Shown here piece after piece: positions 43,971 to 51,452 of a stretch of DNA of 64,000 bases (within the stretch, counting starts at the first letter, position 1; each line of letters opens with the position of its first letter). The translations under genes and the position numbers were made by a program. The notes beneath the pieces were generated by a model. It did not search any database, was not told the DNA's origin, and worked only from the letters and a program-made list of their open reading frames with translations. Origin of the DNA: Microbacterium sp. XT11 (lineage in GTDB: Bacteria > Actinomycetota > Actinomycetes > Actinomycetales > Microbacteriaceae); the NCBI RefSeq assembly GCF_001513675.1, contig NZ_CP013859.1, forward strand, positions 621,081 through 685,080. Direction: 5' to 3'.

Positions 43971-45605
43971 ATGAGCCACGACACCGCGACCGACGCCCGC
44001 GCCGCCGATCAGCTGCCGGCCGACGGCTCCCCCACACGACTCCGCCGCGCCATCACCGGCCCCCTGCTCTACGCCTTCATCCTCGGCGATGTACTGGGCG
44101 CCGGCATCTACGCCCTCATGGGCGTGCTCTCCGAGAAGGTCGGCGGGATGCTGTGGGCGCCGCTCATCCTCGCGCTGCTGCTGGCCCTGCTCACGGCGGG
44201 CTCATACGCCGAGCTGGTGACGAAGTATCCGCGGGCCGGCGGAGCCGCGGTTTTCGCCGAGCGCGCGTTCCACAGCCCGATCGTGTCGTTCCTCGTCGGC
44301 TTCAGCATGCTCGCCGCGGGAGTGACGAGCGCCGCCGGCCTCGCGATCGCCTTCGCCGGAGACTACCTCGGCACATTCTTCGACCTTCCGACGATCCCCG
44401 TCGCCATCGTCTTCCTCGCCATCGTCGCGGCGCTGAACGCACGCGGCGTCCGCGAGTCACTCGGCGCCAACCTCGTCATGACGGCCATCGAGCTGAGCGG
44501 CCTGGTGATCGTGATCGTCGTCGTCGGGATCTTCCTCGGCCGCGGCGGAGGCGACCTGTCACGGGTGACCGCGGCACCGGAGGGCACCCCGGTCGCGCTG
44601 GCCGTGTTGTCGGGCGCGATCATCGCCTACTACTCGTTCGTCGGCTTCGAGACGTCGGCCAACATGATCGAAGAGGTTCGTCAGCCACGACGCACCTACC
44701 CCCGTGCCCTGTTCGGCGCGCTGTTCACGGCCGGCGCCGTGTACGTGCTCGTCGGACTCGCGAGCGCGGCGGCGCTGCCCGCCGGCGAACTGCAGGAATC
44801 CAGCGGACCTCTGCTCGCCGTCGTCGAAGCGACCGGAGTCAGCGTGCCGTCCTGGCTGTTCAGCCTCATCGCCCTCGTGGCCGTCGCGAACGGCGCGCTC
44901 CTCACGATGATCATGGTGAGCCGCCTCACCTACGGCATGGCCGAGCAGCGCCTGCTGCCCGACGCCCTGGCCCGCGTACTGCCGCGGCGCAAGACGCCGT
45001 GGGTCGCGATCCTCACCACCACCCTCGCCGCGATGCTGCTCACGCTGATCGGAGATCTCGCGACCCTCGCCGAGACCGTCGTGCTGCTGCTGCTCTTCGT
45101 GTTCCTCAGCACCAACGTGTCGGTGCTGGTGCTGCGTCGCGACAGGGTCGAGCACGACCACTTCCGCATCTGGACGCCGATCCCCGTGCTCGGCATCGCC
45201 TCGTGCATCCTGCTGCTCACCCAGCAGCGGCCCATCGTGTGGCTCTACGGCGCCGGCCTCCTCGCCATCGGCGTCGTGCTGCACCTGCTCGCCCGCTGGC
45301 GTCGCGCGCACACCGACGCCCGCGCATCCATCGACCCCGACTACAGGAGGACGACCATGACCCAGACCGCCGACGAGAAGCGTCACGACCAGCTCACCGC
45401 CGCGCCCGACGCCACCGAGGCCGACGCGGTGCCCCGCATCGAGGTGAGCGAGCACGACGGCAACACCCGCATCGACATCGCCCCCGACGCGCCGGTGCGC
45501 CCCGGCCCCGGACCGGGCGCTCCCGGCGCCGACGGCCTGGTTCCGGCATCCGATGACGGCGCGGACGGAGACGGCGCGGACGGAGACGGCGAACCGAGGC
45601 GGTGA
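43971..45605 (+). CDS. APC-family amino acid/polyamine permease, fused in frame to a small acidic protein
   Basis: 544 aa. Residues about 25-445 form a 12-helix APC permease: LGDVLGAGIYALMGVLSEKV, YYSFVGFETSANMIEEVRQP, MIMVSRLTYGMAEQRLLPDA. From about residue 463 an acidic soluble tail begins MTQTADEKRHDQLTAAPDAT and contains PRIEVSEHDGNTRIDIAPDA. The tail start (45357) has its own AGGAGG 6 nt upstream, so it may also be translated separately; similar tails occur as free small proteins in Microbacteriaceae (from memory). The 3' end carries a 15-bp repeat and one copy of a 41-bp repeat also found past the RHS remnant. Confidence 0.88.
   Translation: MSHDTATDARAADQLPADGSPTRLRRAITGPLLYAFILGDVLGAGIYALMGVLSEKVGGMLWAPLILALLLALLTAGSYAELVTKYPRAGGAAVFAERAFHSPIVSFLVGFSMLAAGVTSAAGLAIAFAGDYLGTFFDLPTIPVAIVFLAIVAALNARGVRESLGANLVMTAIELSGLVIVIVVVGIFLGRGGGDLSRVTAAPEGTPVALAVLSGAIIAYYSFVGFETSANMIEEVRQPRRTYPRALFGALFTAGAVYVLVGLASAAALPAGELQESSGPLLAVVEATGVSVPSWLFSLIALVAVANGALLTMIMVSRLTYGMAEQRLLPDALARVLPRRKTPWVAILTTTLAAMLLTLIGDLATLAETVVLLLLFVFLSTNVSVLVLRRDRVEHDHFRIWTPIPVLGIASCILLLTQQRPIVWLYGAGLLAIGVVLHLLARWRRAHTDARASIDPDYRRTTMTQTADEKRHDQLTAAPDATEADAVPRIEVSEHDGNTRIDIAPDAPVRPGPGPGAPGADGLVPASDDGADGDGADGDGEPRR
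45521..45561. repeat. 41-bp direct repeat, left copy
   Basis: TCCCGGCGCCGACGGCCTGG onward through CCGGCATCCGATG; differs from the right copy (46220-46260) at two positions. It lies within the last codons of the APC-fusion gene. Confidence 0.9.
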
Positions 45606-46222
45606 GGCCTGAATCGAGGCGGTGATGCTCGACGCCGTCGACCCGCACCACAACGAAGCATGCCGACGAGTCATATCCCCCAACCGGGTCGTGTTGCCCC
45701 GCACGTCGTACACGATCTCTGACGCCGGCACGCCGTCCGCCACACTCGACGCACCCGGGACAGCACCCGCCACCGTCGACGACGTCAACCGGTCCGCCCA
45801 GTCGTAGCAATAGGAGGTCGTCGTCACCGTCGACTGCCCCGGAGCCGTCCAGACATCCGTCAGGCCCGTCCGGTTACCTGACATGCCCGCAGCGGTGTTC
45901 ACCCCGCACCCGCCCGACGACGCGAATCGGTACGTCAGCCGATGCCCCGGAATCGTCGCCGACACCAGCCGACCCGCCGCGTCATACTCGTACGTCGACG
46001 TATACGACGACCCACCCGACGCACTCGTCTGCTGCGCCACACGACCCGACTGCGACAGCTTCACCGCATCCGTCACCGACTGCCGACCCACAGACCACGC
46101 CTGTGTCGTGACCCGTTGCGCCCGGTCACGACCTATCGAGGTGAGCGCCGACCCGTCCGGATACGCAACTGACTGCAACCGCTGCAGGGTGTCTTCGTGC
46201 CGACCGTACGATCCACGCGTCC
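45606..46222 (-). pseudogene. RHS/YD-repeat protein fragment
   Basis: On the minus strand: HEDTLQRLQSVAYPDGS, TSTYEYDAAGRLVSATIPGH, TTSYCYDWADRLTSST, EIVYDVRGNTTRLGDMT. These are YD repeats of RHS/polymorphic-toxin shell proteins (over 1500 aa when intact). The frame ends abruptly at both edges: at 46220 it meets a 41-bp direct repeat, and near 45665 it leaves the YD pattern. No start codon, signal or toxin domain. An imported or recombined fragment. Confidence 0.85.
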
Positions 46223-46260
46223 CGGCGCCGACGGCCTGGTCCCGGCATCCGATGGCGGCG
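46220..46260. repeat. 41-bp direct repeat, right copy
   Basis: 39 of 41 bases match 45521-45561. The two copies bracket the RHS fragment. Confidence 0.9.
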
Positions 46261-46275
46261 AGGGGTCGGGCTCCG

Positions 46276-47292
46276 CTACAGCCAGCCCTTCTTCTTGAAC
46301 GCCCAGTAGAGGCCGAAGCCCATCGCGACCATGAGCCCGAGCGCCATCGGATAGCCGAACGGCCAGTCGAGCTCCGGCATGCGGGAGAAGTTCATGCCGT
46401 ACACGGTGCCGACGAGCGTCGGGGCGAAGAGGATCGCCGCCCAGCCCGAGATCTTCTTCACCTCGTCGTTCTGCCGGATGCTGAGCTCGGTCATCCGCCG
46501 CATCTCCTCGTTCTGCCGACGCGCGACGATCGTCGACTCGACCGTGAGCGCGTTGTCGAGCACCGTGCGGAACGTGGTGGCGCGGTCGGCGACCCGCAGG
46601 GTGTGATCGAGCACGTCGCGCAGGTACCGCTGCAGCTCCTCGTCGACCGAGTACTTCTCCGACCCCCGCAGCAGAGCCTCCAGCATCCCCGCCAGCGGCT
46701 GCGTCGCCCGCTGGAAGTCGATGACCTCGCGCCCCAGCTCGTAGATCCGCTGGGTCGCGTCGACGCCCTCCTCGAACAGCTGGCTCTCGATCTCGTCGAT
46801 GTCGTTCTCGAGCCCGGCGAGCACCGGCGAGTACTCGTCGACCACCTCGTCGAGGATGGCGTAGAGCACCGCTTCGGGTCCGTGCCTCAGCAGCGCGGGG
46901 TCGCCCTCGAGGCGCCGGCGAACACGCCCGAGATCAGGGGACTCCGCGTGACGGATGGTGACGACGAAGTCGGGACCGAGGATGACGTGCACCTCGCCGA
47001 ACTCGACCTCCTCCGCCTCATCGAGATAGCGGGCCGGGCGCAGCACCATGAACAGCACGTCGCCGTAGCGCTCGAGCTTCGACCGCTGGTGACCCGAGAG
47101 CGCATCCTCGACCACGAGCTCGTGGATGCCGAACTCGTCGGCCACCGCACGGATCTCCTCGGCGCTCGGGCGGTACAGGCCGATCCAACCCATGCCGCCG
47201 CGCTCGCGCATCCGCTCGAACGTCTCGCTGAGGCTCGCCGGATTCTCGGTGCGCACGCCATCGACGTAGATGGCGTTGTCGACGATCGTCAT
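46276..47292 (-). CDS. corA: CorA-family divalent cation transporter
   Basis: 338 aa. Long soluble N-terminal domain and coiled region, then two membrane helices with the selectivity motif VYGMNFSRMPELDWPFGY and a basic end FKKKGWL. CorA channels carry Mg2+ (or Co2+/Ni2+) as pentamers. The ATG at 47292 overlaps no neighbour; the serine-hydrolase-like gene ends 31 bp upstream. Confidence 0.95.
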   Translation of the reverse strand: MTIVDNAIYVDGVRTENPASLSETFERMRERGGMGWIGLYRPSAEEIRAVADEFGIHELVVEDALSGHQRSKLERYGDVLFMVLRPARYLDEAEEVEFGEVHVILGPDFVVTIRHAESPDLGRVRRRLEGDPALLRHGPEAVLYAILDEVVDEYSPVLAGLENDIDEIESQLFEEGVDATQRIYELGREVIDFQRATQPLAGMLEALLRGSEKYSVDEELQRYLRDVLDHTLRVADRATTFRTVLDNALTVESTIVARRQNEEMRRMTELSIRQNDEVKKISGWAAILFAPTLVGTVYGMNFSRMPELDWPFGYPMALGLMVAMGFGLYWAFKKKGWL

Positions 47293-47322
47293 GGCGGAGA
47301 ACCCGTTGTCAGCGACCAGCCG

Positions 47323-48615
47323 TCATTCCGCGGGCGGTGCGACGCAGGGGATGGCCGCCTCGGTGATCGCCTGGTGGTACTGCTCCGCAGTGAAGGGAAG
47401 CCCGAACTCGGGGACGCTCTGGCCGGACGCCGCCGGGGCCTTCGACGCGATCGCCGCGAGCTCCCACGCAAGATACTGCGCGATGACAGCGCCGACGGTC
47501 GAGTCGTTCAGCGTCACCGCGACCGTGAAGCCGGTCGTCGGATCGGCGTACGCGGCCGTCGCATAGCCGGGGGTCCACCCCTGCTGCCCGATCATCGTGC
47601 CGGCGAGGAAGCCGCCGCCCGTCGCCTGGAACCATGACGGCGCTCCGTCGAACGCCGGGAGCGGTGCGCTGAACCGGGCGCCCTTGTCCTTGTCGTCCTT
47701 GCGGAGAACCTGCGCCGCCTCGGCCTGCGCGTAGCGGCCGAGATCCTCGATCGTCGACACGACACCGGAATCGGTGTATCCGCTGCTCGACGACAGGGTC
47801 GTGATGTCGACGGGCGCCGAGCAGTCGAAGCCGCCCTCGACCGGGTTGAGGTAGTGCCCCTTCATCACCGGTCCGCTGACCGAGGGAGGGGCCGCCTCGG
47901 GGCTCGGCAGCGACGTGTTCGACAGCCCGAGCGGGCCCGTGACGTACTTCGCGATCAGCTCGGATGCCGTGAGGCTGCTGGCCCGTTCGAGCGCGACGCC
48001 CAGCACGAGGTAGCCCGCGTCGGAGTCTCGGTACGTGGTGTCCGCGGGACCGCGCGCCTGCCCCAGTCCGTACGAGGCGAGCTCGAGCGGCGCCCAGACG
48101 CGCCCCGGCGTGTTCTGCCACGCCTGCTTCGCGATCCCCTCGGACGAACCGAGACCGCTCGTCCCGTTGCACAGGTCGAGCAGCGTGACGTCCTTCAGGT
48201 TGGCGACACCCGAGACGTAGTCGGTCACCGGATCGTCGAGCGCCACGACCTTGTCGTCGGCGAGGGCATACAGCACGTCGCACGTCATGAGGCGGGTCTC
48301 GTCGGCGATGCGGAACGCCATGTCGGTGGAGAGCTCCTCGTCGGAGCCGGGGCCCTGGGCGCCGACGCCCGTGACCCAGCTGCCGCTCCACGGGACCCAG
48401 ACGCCCACGATGGCGCCCGTGGCCCCGGATGCCGTGAGCGCGTTGGTGACGGCATCCTGCATCGCCGCCACGGTGTCGTCGGGCAGCGGCGCGTCGACCT
48501 GAGCCGGGGGAGTGTACGAGAAGGTCTCGTTCGACGAGCATCCGGTCAGGAGGAGTCCGAGCACGGCGGCGCCGGCCACTGCTGCGCGCGCCCGGCGCGT
48601 CGAGAGAAGCTGCAT
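47323..48615 (-). CDS. Beta-lactamase-family (serine hydrolase) lipoprotein lacking catalytic motifs
   Basis: 430 aa. Signal peptide with lipobox LLLTGC (Cys26). The fold framework of class C beta-lactamase/D,D-peptidases is clear: FRIADETRLMTCDVLYALAD, then KVVALDDPVTDYVSGVANLK, LDLCNGTSGL, and a late YATAAYADPTTGFTVAVTLN. But the SxxK site reads DETR (105-108), YxN aligns with DSD (in YRDSDAGYLVLG) and HxG reads QQG (IGQQGWTPGY). So it is probably an inactive relative with a binding role. ATG 48615 is used; a TTG six codons earlier is possible. Confidence 0.85.
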   Translation of the reverse strand: MQLLSTRRARAAVAGAAVLGLLLTGCSSNETFSYTPPAQVDAPLPDDTVAAMQDAVTNALTASGATGAIVGVWVPWSGSWVTGVGAQGPGSDEELSTDMAFRIADETRLMTCDVLYALADDKVVALDDPVTDYVSGVANLKDVTLLDLCNGTSGLGSSEGIAKQAWQNTPGRVWAPLELASYGLGQARGPADTTYRDSDAGYLVLGVALERASSLTASELIAKYVTGPLGLSNTSLPSPEAAPPSVSGPVMKGHYLNPVEGGFDCSAPVDITTLSSSSGYTDSGVVSTIEDLGRYAQAEAAQVLRKDDKDKGARFSAPLPAFDGAPSWFQATGGGFLAGTMIGQQGWTPGYATAAYADPTTGFTVAVTLNDSTVGAVIAQYLAWELAAIASKAPAASGQSVPEFGLPFTAEQYHQAITEAAIPCVAPPAE

Positions 48616-48708
48616 GAAAGAAGACCCCCGCAAAGACGTGTCTGTCGAGTCTAGAGCGGGATGCTGAAAGTCCGCCCTTCCCCCTCCTCACCCCACCTCG
48701 CCCCACCT

Positions 48709-48771
48709 CGCTCAGGTATGAGTTGTGGTCGGTTTTCGGCCGATTTTCCAGCCACAACTCATACCTGAGCG
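48709..48771. repeat. Long perfect inverted repeat (20-bp arms)
   Basis: CGCTCAGGTATGAGTTGTGG (48709-48728) is the exact reverse complement of 48752-48771; the 23-nt loop contains TCGGTTTTCGGCCGATTTT. It lies downstream of the PIF1-like gene on the minus strand and may end its transcript, though no T-run follows. CTGAGCGAAGGGGGG is tandemly repeated right after. Confidence 0.92.
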
Positions 48772-48796
48772 AAGGGGGGCCTGAGCGAAGGGGGGG

Positions 48797-50179
48797 TCAG
48801 GGGGTGGGGAGCTGGGGGGTCGAGCGCGCCAGCCACGCGTCGCGCATGAACCGTCGCACATCCTCGTCGACACGGATGTCGCTCGGCCGCAGCGGCCGCG
48901 ACAGATACAGCCCGTCGAGCGAGGTCAGCCGCGACAGCGCCACATACGTCTGCCCCGGCGCGAACGCCCCGGAGCCGAGGTCGATGATCGCGCGGTCGTA
49001 CGTCTTGCCCTGCGACTTGTGGATCGTCACCGCCCACGCCAGCCGCAGCGGGAACTGCGTGAACTCGGCCACCACGTCGCGCGTGAGCTTCTTGGTGCCC
49101 GGGTCGTACGAGTAACGGAACCTCTCCCACACCGCGGGCTCGACGTCGACCTCCTCGCCGTCGATCTCCACCCGAACGGTGTCGCCGAGGATTCGGGTGA
49201 CCGTGCCGATCGTGCCGTTCACCCACCGCGGCGGCTCCCCCGACATCGCGGTGTCGTTGCGCAGGAACATGACCTGCGCGCCCACCTTGAGCTTGAGCTC
49301 CGTCTCGGCCGGGAGCGACGCCTCGCCCCTGCCGAACTCGCCGGTGATCTCGGCCCGAGCGGTCTGCTCCTTGCCGGGGAGCGCGGCGAGGTGCCTGCTG
49401 TTGATGCTGTTGACGATGTCGTTGCGGGTGGCGAGGGTGATCATCGGCACCTCGCCCGGCTCCGGCTCCGGGGGCTTCCGGGCGCCCTGCGCATTGAGCA
49501 CCCCGGCGATCTCCGCCGTCACGCGCCCGTAGCGCACGGCGTTCAGCATGGCCTTGAACCCGTCGTCGGACTGCCGGTGGATCTGCACGAGCTCCCGCAC
49601 CTGCAGATCGGCCTTGGTGTCGACGGCGAAGAGCCCGTCGCCCTCGGCATCCGTCGCCCCCGCCCACACCTTCGCGTCGAAGAACCAGAACGACCGGTAG
49701 TGGTCCTTCACGTAGCGGAGCTCATCGCCGCGAGGCGGCACCGGCGCCAGCTGATACGGGTCGCCGAACATCACGATCTGCACTCCGCCGAAGGGGATGC
49801 CGCGCTTGCCTCGGGCCTGACGGAGCGAGCGGTCGATGGCATCCATGAGGTCGGCGTTCACCATCGAGATCTCGTCGATGACGAGGGTCTCGATGGCGTT
49901 GAGGATGCGGCGCGTGTTGTCGTTCTGCTCGATGTCGGAGTCGCCGATCAGCCCGATCGGCAGCCGGAACAGCGAGTGGATGGTCTGACCCTCGACGTTC
50001 AGCGCCGCGACGCCGGTGGGCGCGCAGATCGCGATCTGCTTGTTCGTGTTCCACGCGAAGTGCTGCAGCAGGGTCGACTTGCCGGTGCCCGCGCGGCCGG
50101 TGATGAAGACGTGCTCGCTGGTGTCCTCGATCAGCCGGAACAGCTCTTGCTGCTCCTCGGAAAGAGGGGGAAGGGACAC
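48797..50179 (-). CDS. PIF1-like ATP-dependent DNA helicase
   Basis: 460 aa. Walker A HVFITGRAGTGKSTLLQHF (about 23-41), motif Ia ICAPTGVAALNV, Walker B TLVIDEISMVNADLMDAI, motif III MFGDPYQLAPVPP, and motif VI AVTIHKSQGKTYDRAIID with YVALSRLTSL: superfamily 1B, PIF1/RecD2 type. Unwinds DNA 5' to 3' and resolves G-quadruplexes or replication blocks. Complete helicase core, with no extra nuclease domain. Confidence 0.93.
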   Translation of the reverse strand: MSLPPLSEEQQELFRLIEDTSEHVFITGRAGTGKSTLLQHFAWNTNKQIAICAPTGVAALNVEGQTIHSLFRLPIGLIGDSDIEQNDNTRRILNAIETLVIDEISMVNADLMDAIDRSLRQARGKRGIPFGGVQIVMFGDPYQLAPVPPRGDELRYVKDHYRSFWFFDAKVWAGATDAEGDGLFAVDTKADLQVRELVQIHRQSDDGFKAMLNAVRYGRVTAEIAGVLNAQGARKPPEPEPGEVPMITLATRNDIVNSINSRHLAALPGKEQTARAEITGEFGRGEASLPAETELKLKVGAQVMFLRNDTAMSGEPPRWVNGTIGTVTRILGDTVRVEIDGEEVDVEPAVWERFRYSYDPGTKKLTRDVVAEFTQFPLRLAWAVTIHKSQGKTYDRAIIDLGSGAFAPGQTYVALSRLTSLDGLYLSRPLRPSDIRVDEDVRRFMRDAWLARSTPQLPTP

Positions 50180-50279
50180 GGCTCACTCACGGCAGACGGG
50201 CGGATGCTGGCGCTCACCATGCTACGGCCCGTTCGCGCGCCCTCGGCGTCGTCTCAGGAGGCGAACCTAAACTGGCGCC

Positions 50280-51350
50280 ATGGAGCAGGTGGAGACGACG
50301 GCGCCCCGGCGTGCTCGTCTCGGTGCCGATCTCGCATGGCTCGCGCTCGTCGGCATCCTGCTCCTCGCGGCCATCCCCGCAGGGATCTCCACGCTGTACC
50401 AGCAGTTCTACGGCCCGTCCGCGTTCGTCACGCGGTACCTCGACCTGCTCGCCGAAGGACGCGCTGCCGACGCCCTCCACGTTCCCGGCGTCTCGATCGA
50501 CCGCGACACGCTCCAATCCGCCGGCATCACGGGCGCCCCGTCGGAGGCGATGCTGCGACCGACGGCCCTCGCGGCCCTCGCCGATGTGCACGTGGAGTCG
50601 GAGAAGGCCCACGACGGCGCCTTCGACGTGACGGTGAGCTACACTGCGGGCGGCCACCCCGGGCAGACGACGTTCACGGTCGAACAGGACGGATGGGTGG
50701 GGGTGACGCCGAACTGGCGGTTCACCACGAGTCCGCTCGCGGTCGTCGAACTCACCCTGCTCGGGTCCGACCAGTTCTCGGTGAACGACTTCGAGGTCGA
50801 CCGACGGCAGATCTCGGCGGCGGGGGCGGATGCCGCACCGCTCGACCCGCTCCCCATGCTGGTGTTCACGCCCGGGCTGTACTCGATCACCGTCGACACC
50901 GCCATCTCGGAGTCGAAGGGCGTCGCCGTGCTCGCGGACACGCCGCTCGCGACCACCCCGGTGAAGGTTCAGACGACGGCCACCGAGGAGTTCGTCGCGG
51001 TCGTGCAGCAGCGCGTCGAGGAGTTCCTCACGCAGTGCGCGACCCAGGAGGTGCTGCAGCCGACCGCGTGCCCGTTCGGGCTCACGGTGCAGAACCGCAT
51101 CGCGTCGCTGCCGCACTGGTCGATCACGTCGCAGCCGAAGATCACCGTGGCCCCAGACGGGGCCAATTGGAGAATCCCGCCGACACAGGCGGTCGCGCAC
51201 GTCGAGCTCGACATCAAGTCGCTGTTCGACGGCAAGGTCAGCTCGGTGTCGGAGGACGTGCCGTTCCTGGTGGACGGCACGATCACGATCCTCCCCGACG
51301 GCTCCGCCTCGATCCGCGTCGGTTCGCCGACCGACGTGTCGGCCGACTGA
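50280..51350 (+). CDS. Hypothetical membrane-anchored protein
   Basis: 356 aa. One N-terminal membrane helix (WLALVGILLLAAIPAGIS) then an extracytoplasmic part of about 310 residues with beta-rich segments and two Cys (LTQCATQEV, PTACPFGL) likely to pair. No family recognised. TAAACT lies 6 nt before the ATG, so it may be leaderless. Convergent with the CopD-CtaG gene; a 41-bp repeat pair lies just after its stop. Confidence 0.72.
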   Translation: MEQVETTAPRRARLGADLAWLALVGILLLAAIPAGISTLYQQFYGPSAFVTRYLDLLAEGRAADALHVPGVSIDRDTLQSAGITGAPSEAMLRPTALAALADVHVESEKAHDGAFDVTVSYTAGGHPGQTTFTVEQDGWVGVTPNWRFTTSPLAVVELTLLGSDQFSVNDFEVDRRQISAAGADAAPLDPLPMLVFTPGLYSITVDTAISESKGVAVLADTPLATTPVKVQTTATEEFVAVVQQRVEEFLTQCATQEVLQPTACPFGLTVQNRIASLPHWSITSQPKITVAPDGANWRIPPTQAVAHVELDIKSLFDGKVSSVSEDVPFLVDGTITILPDGSASIRVGSPTDVSAD

Positions 51351-51352
51351 GA

Positions 51353-51452
51353 CCGGCGGTTCAGCCGGCGTCGCGCGCGGCCTGCCGGCGGTCCGGCACT
51401 GAGCGCGGGCTCCGGCGGTTCAGCCGGCGTCGCGCGCGGCCTGCCGGCGGTC
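51353..51452. repeat. 41-bp direct repeats spanning the CopD-CtaG stop codon
   Basis: Identical copies at 51353-51393 and 51412-51452 (period 59). The right copy holds the last codons and stop of the gene on the minus strand; the left copy is a duplicate past the stop. Confidence 0.92.

Noticed and set aside
44559..46178. 539-codon minus-strand reading frame through the APC permease gene
   Set aside because: Only its first part (45606-46178) has YD-repeat content; the remainder is an antisense shadow of the permease gene.
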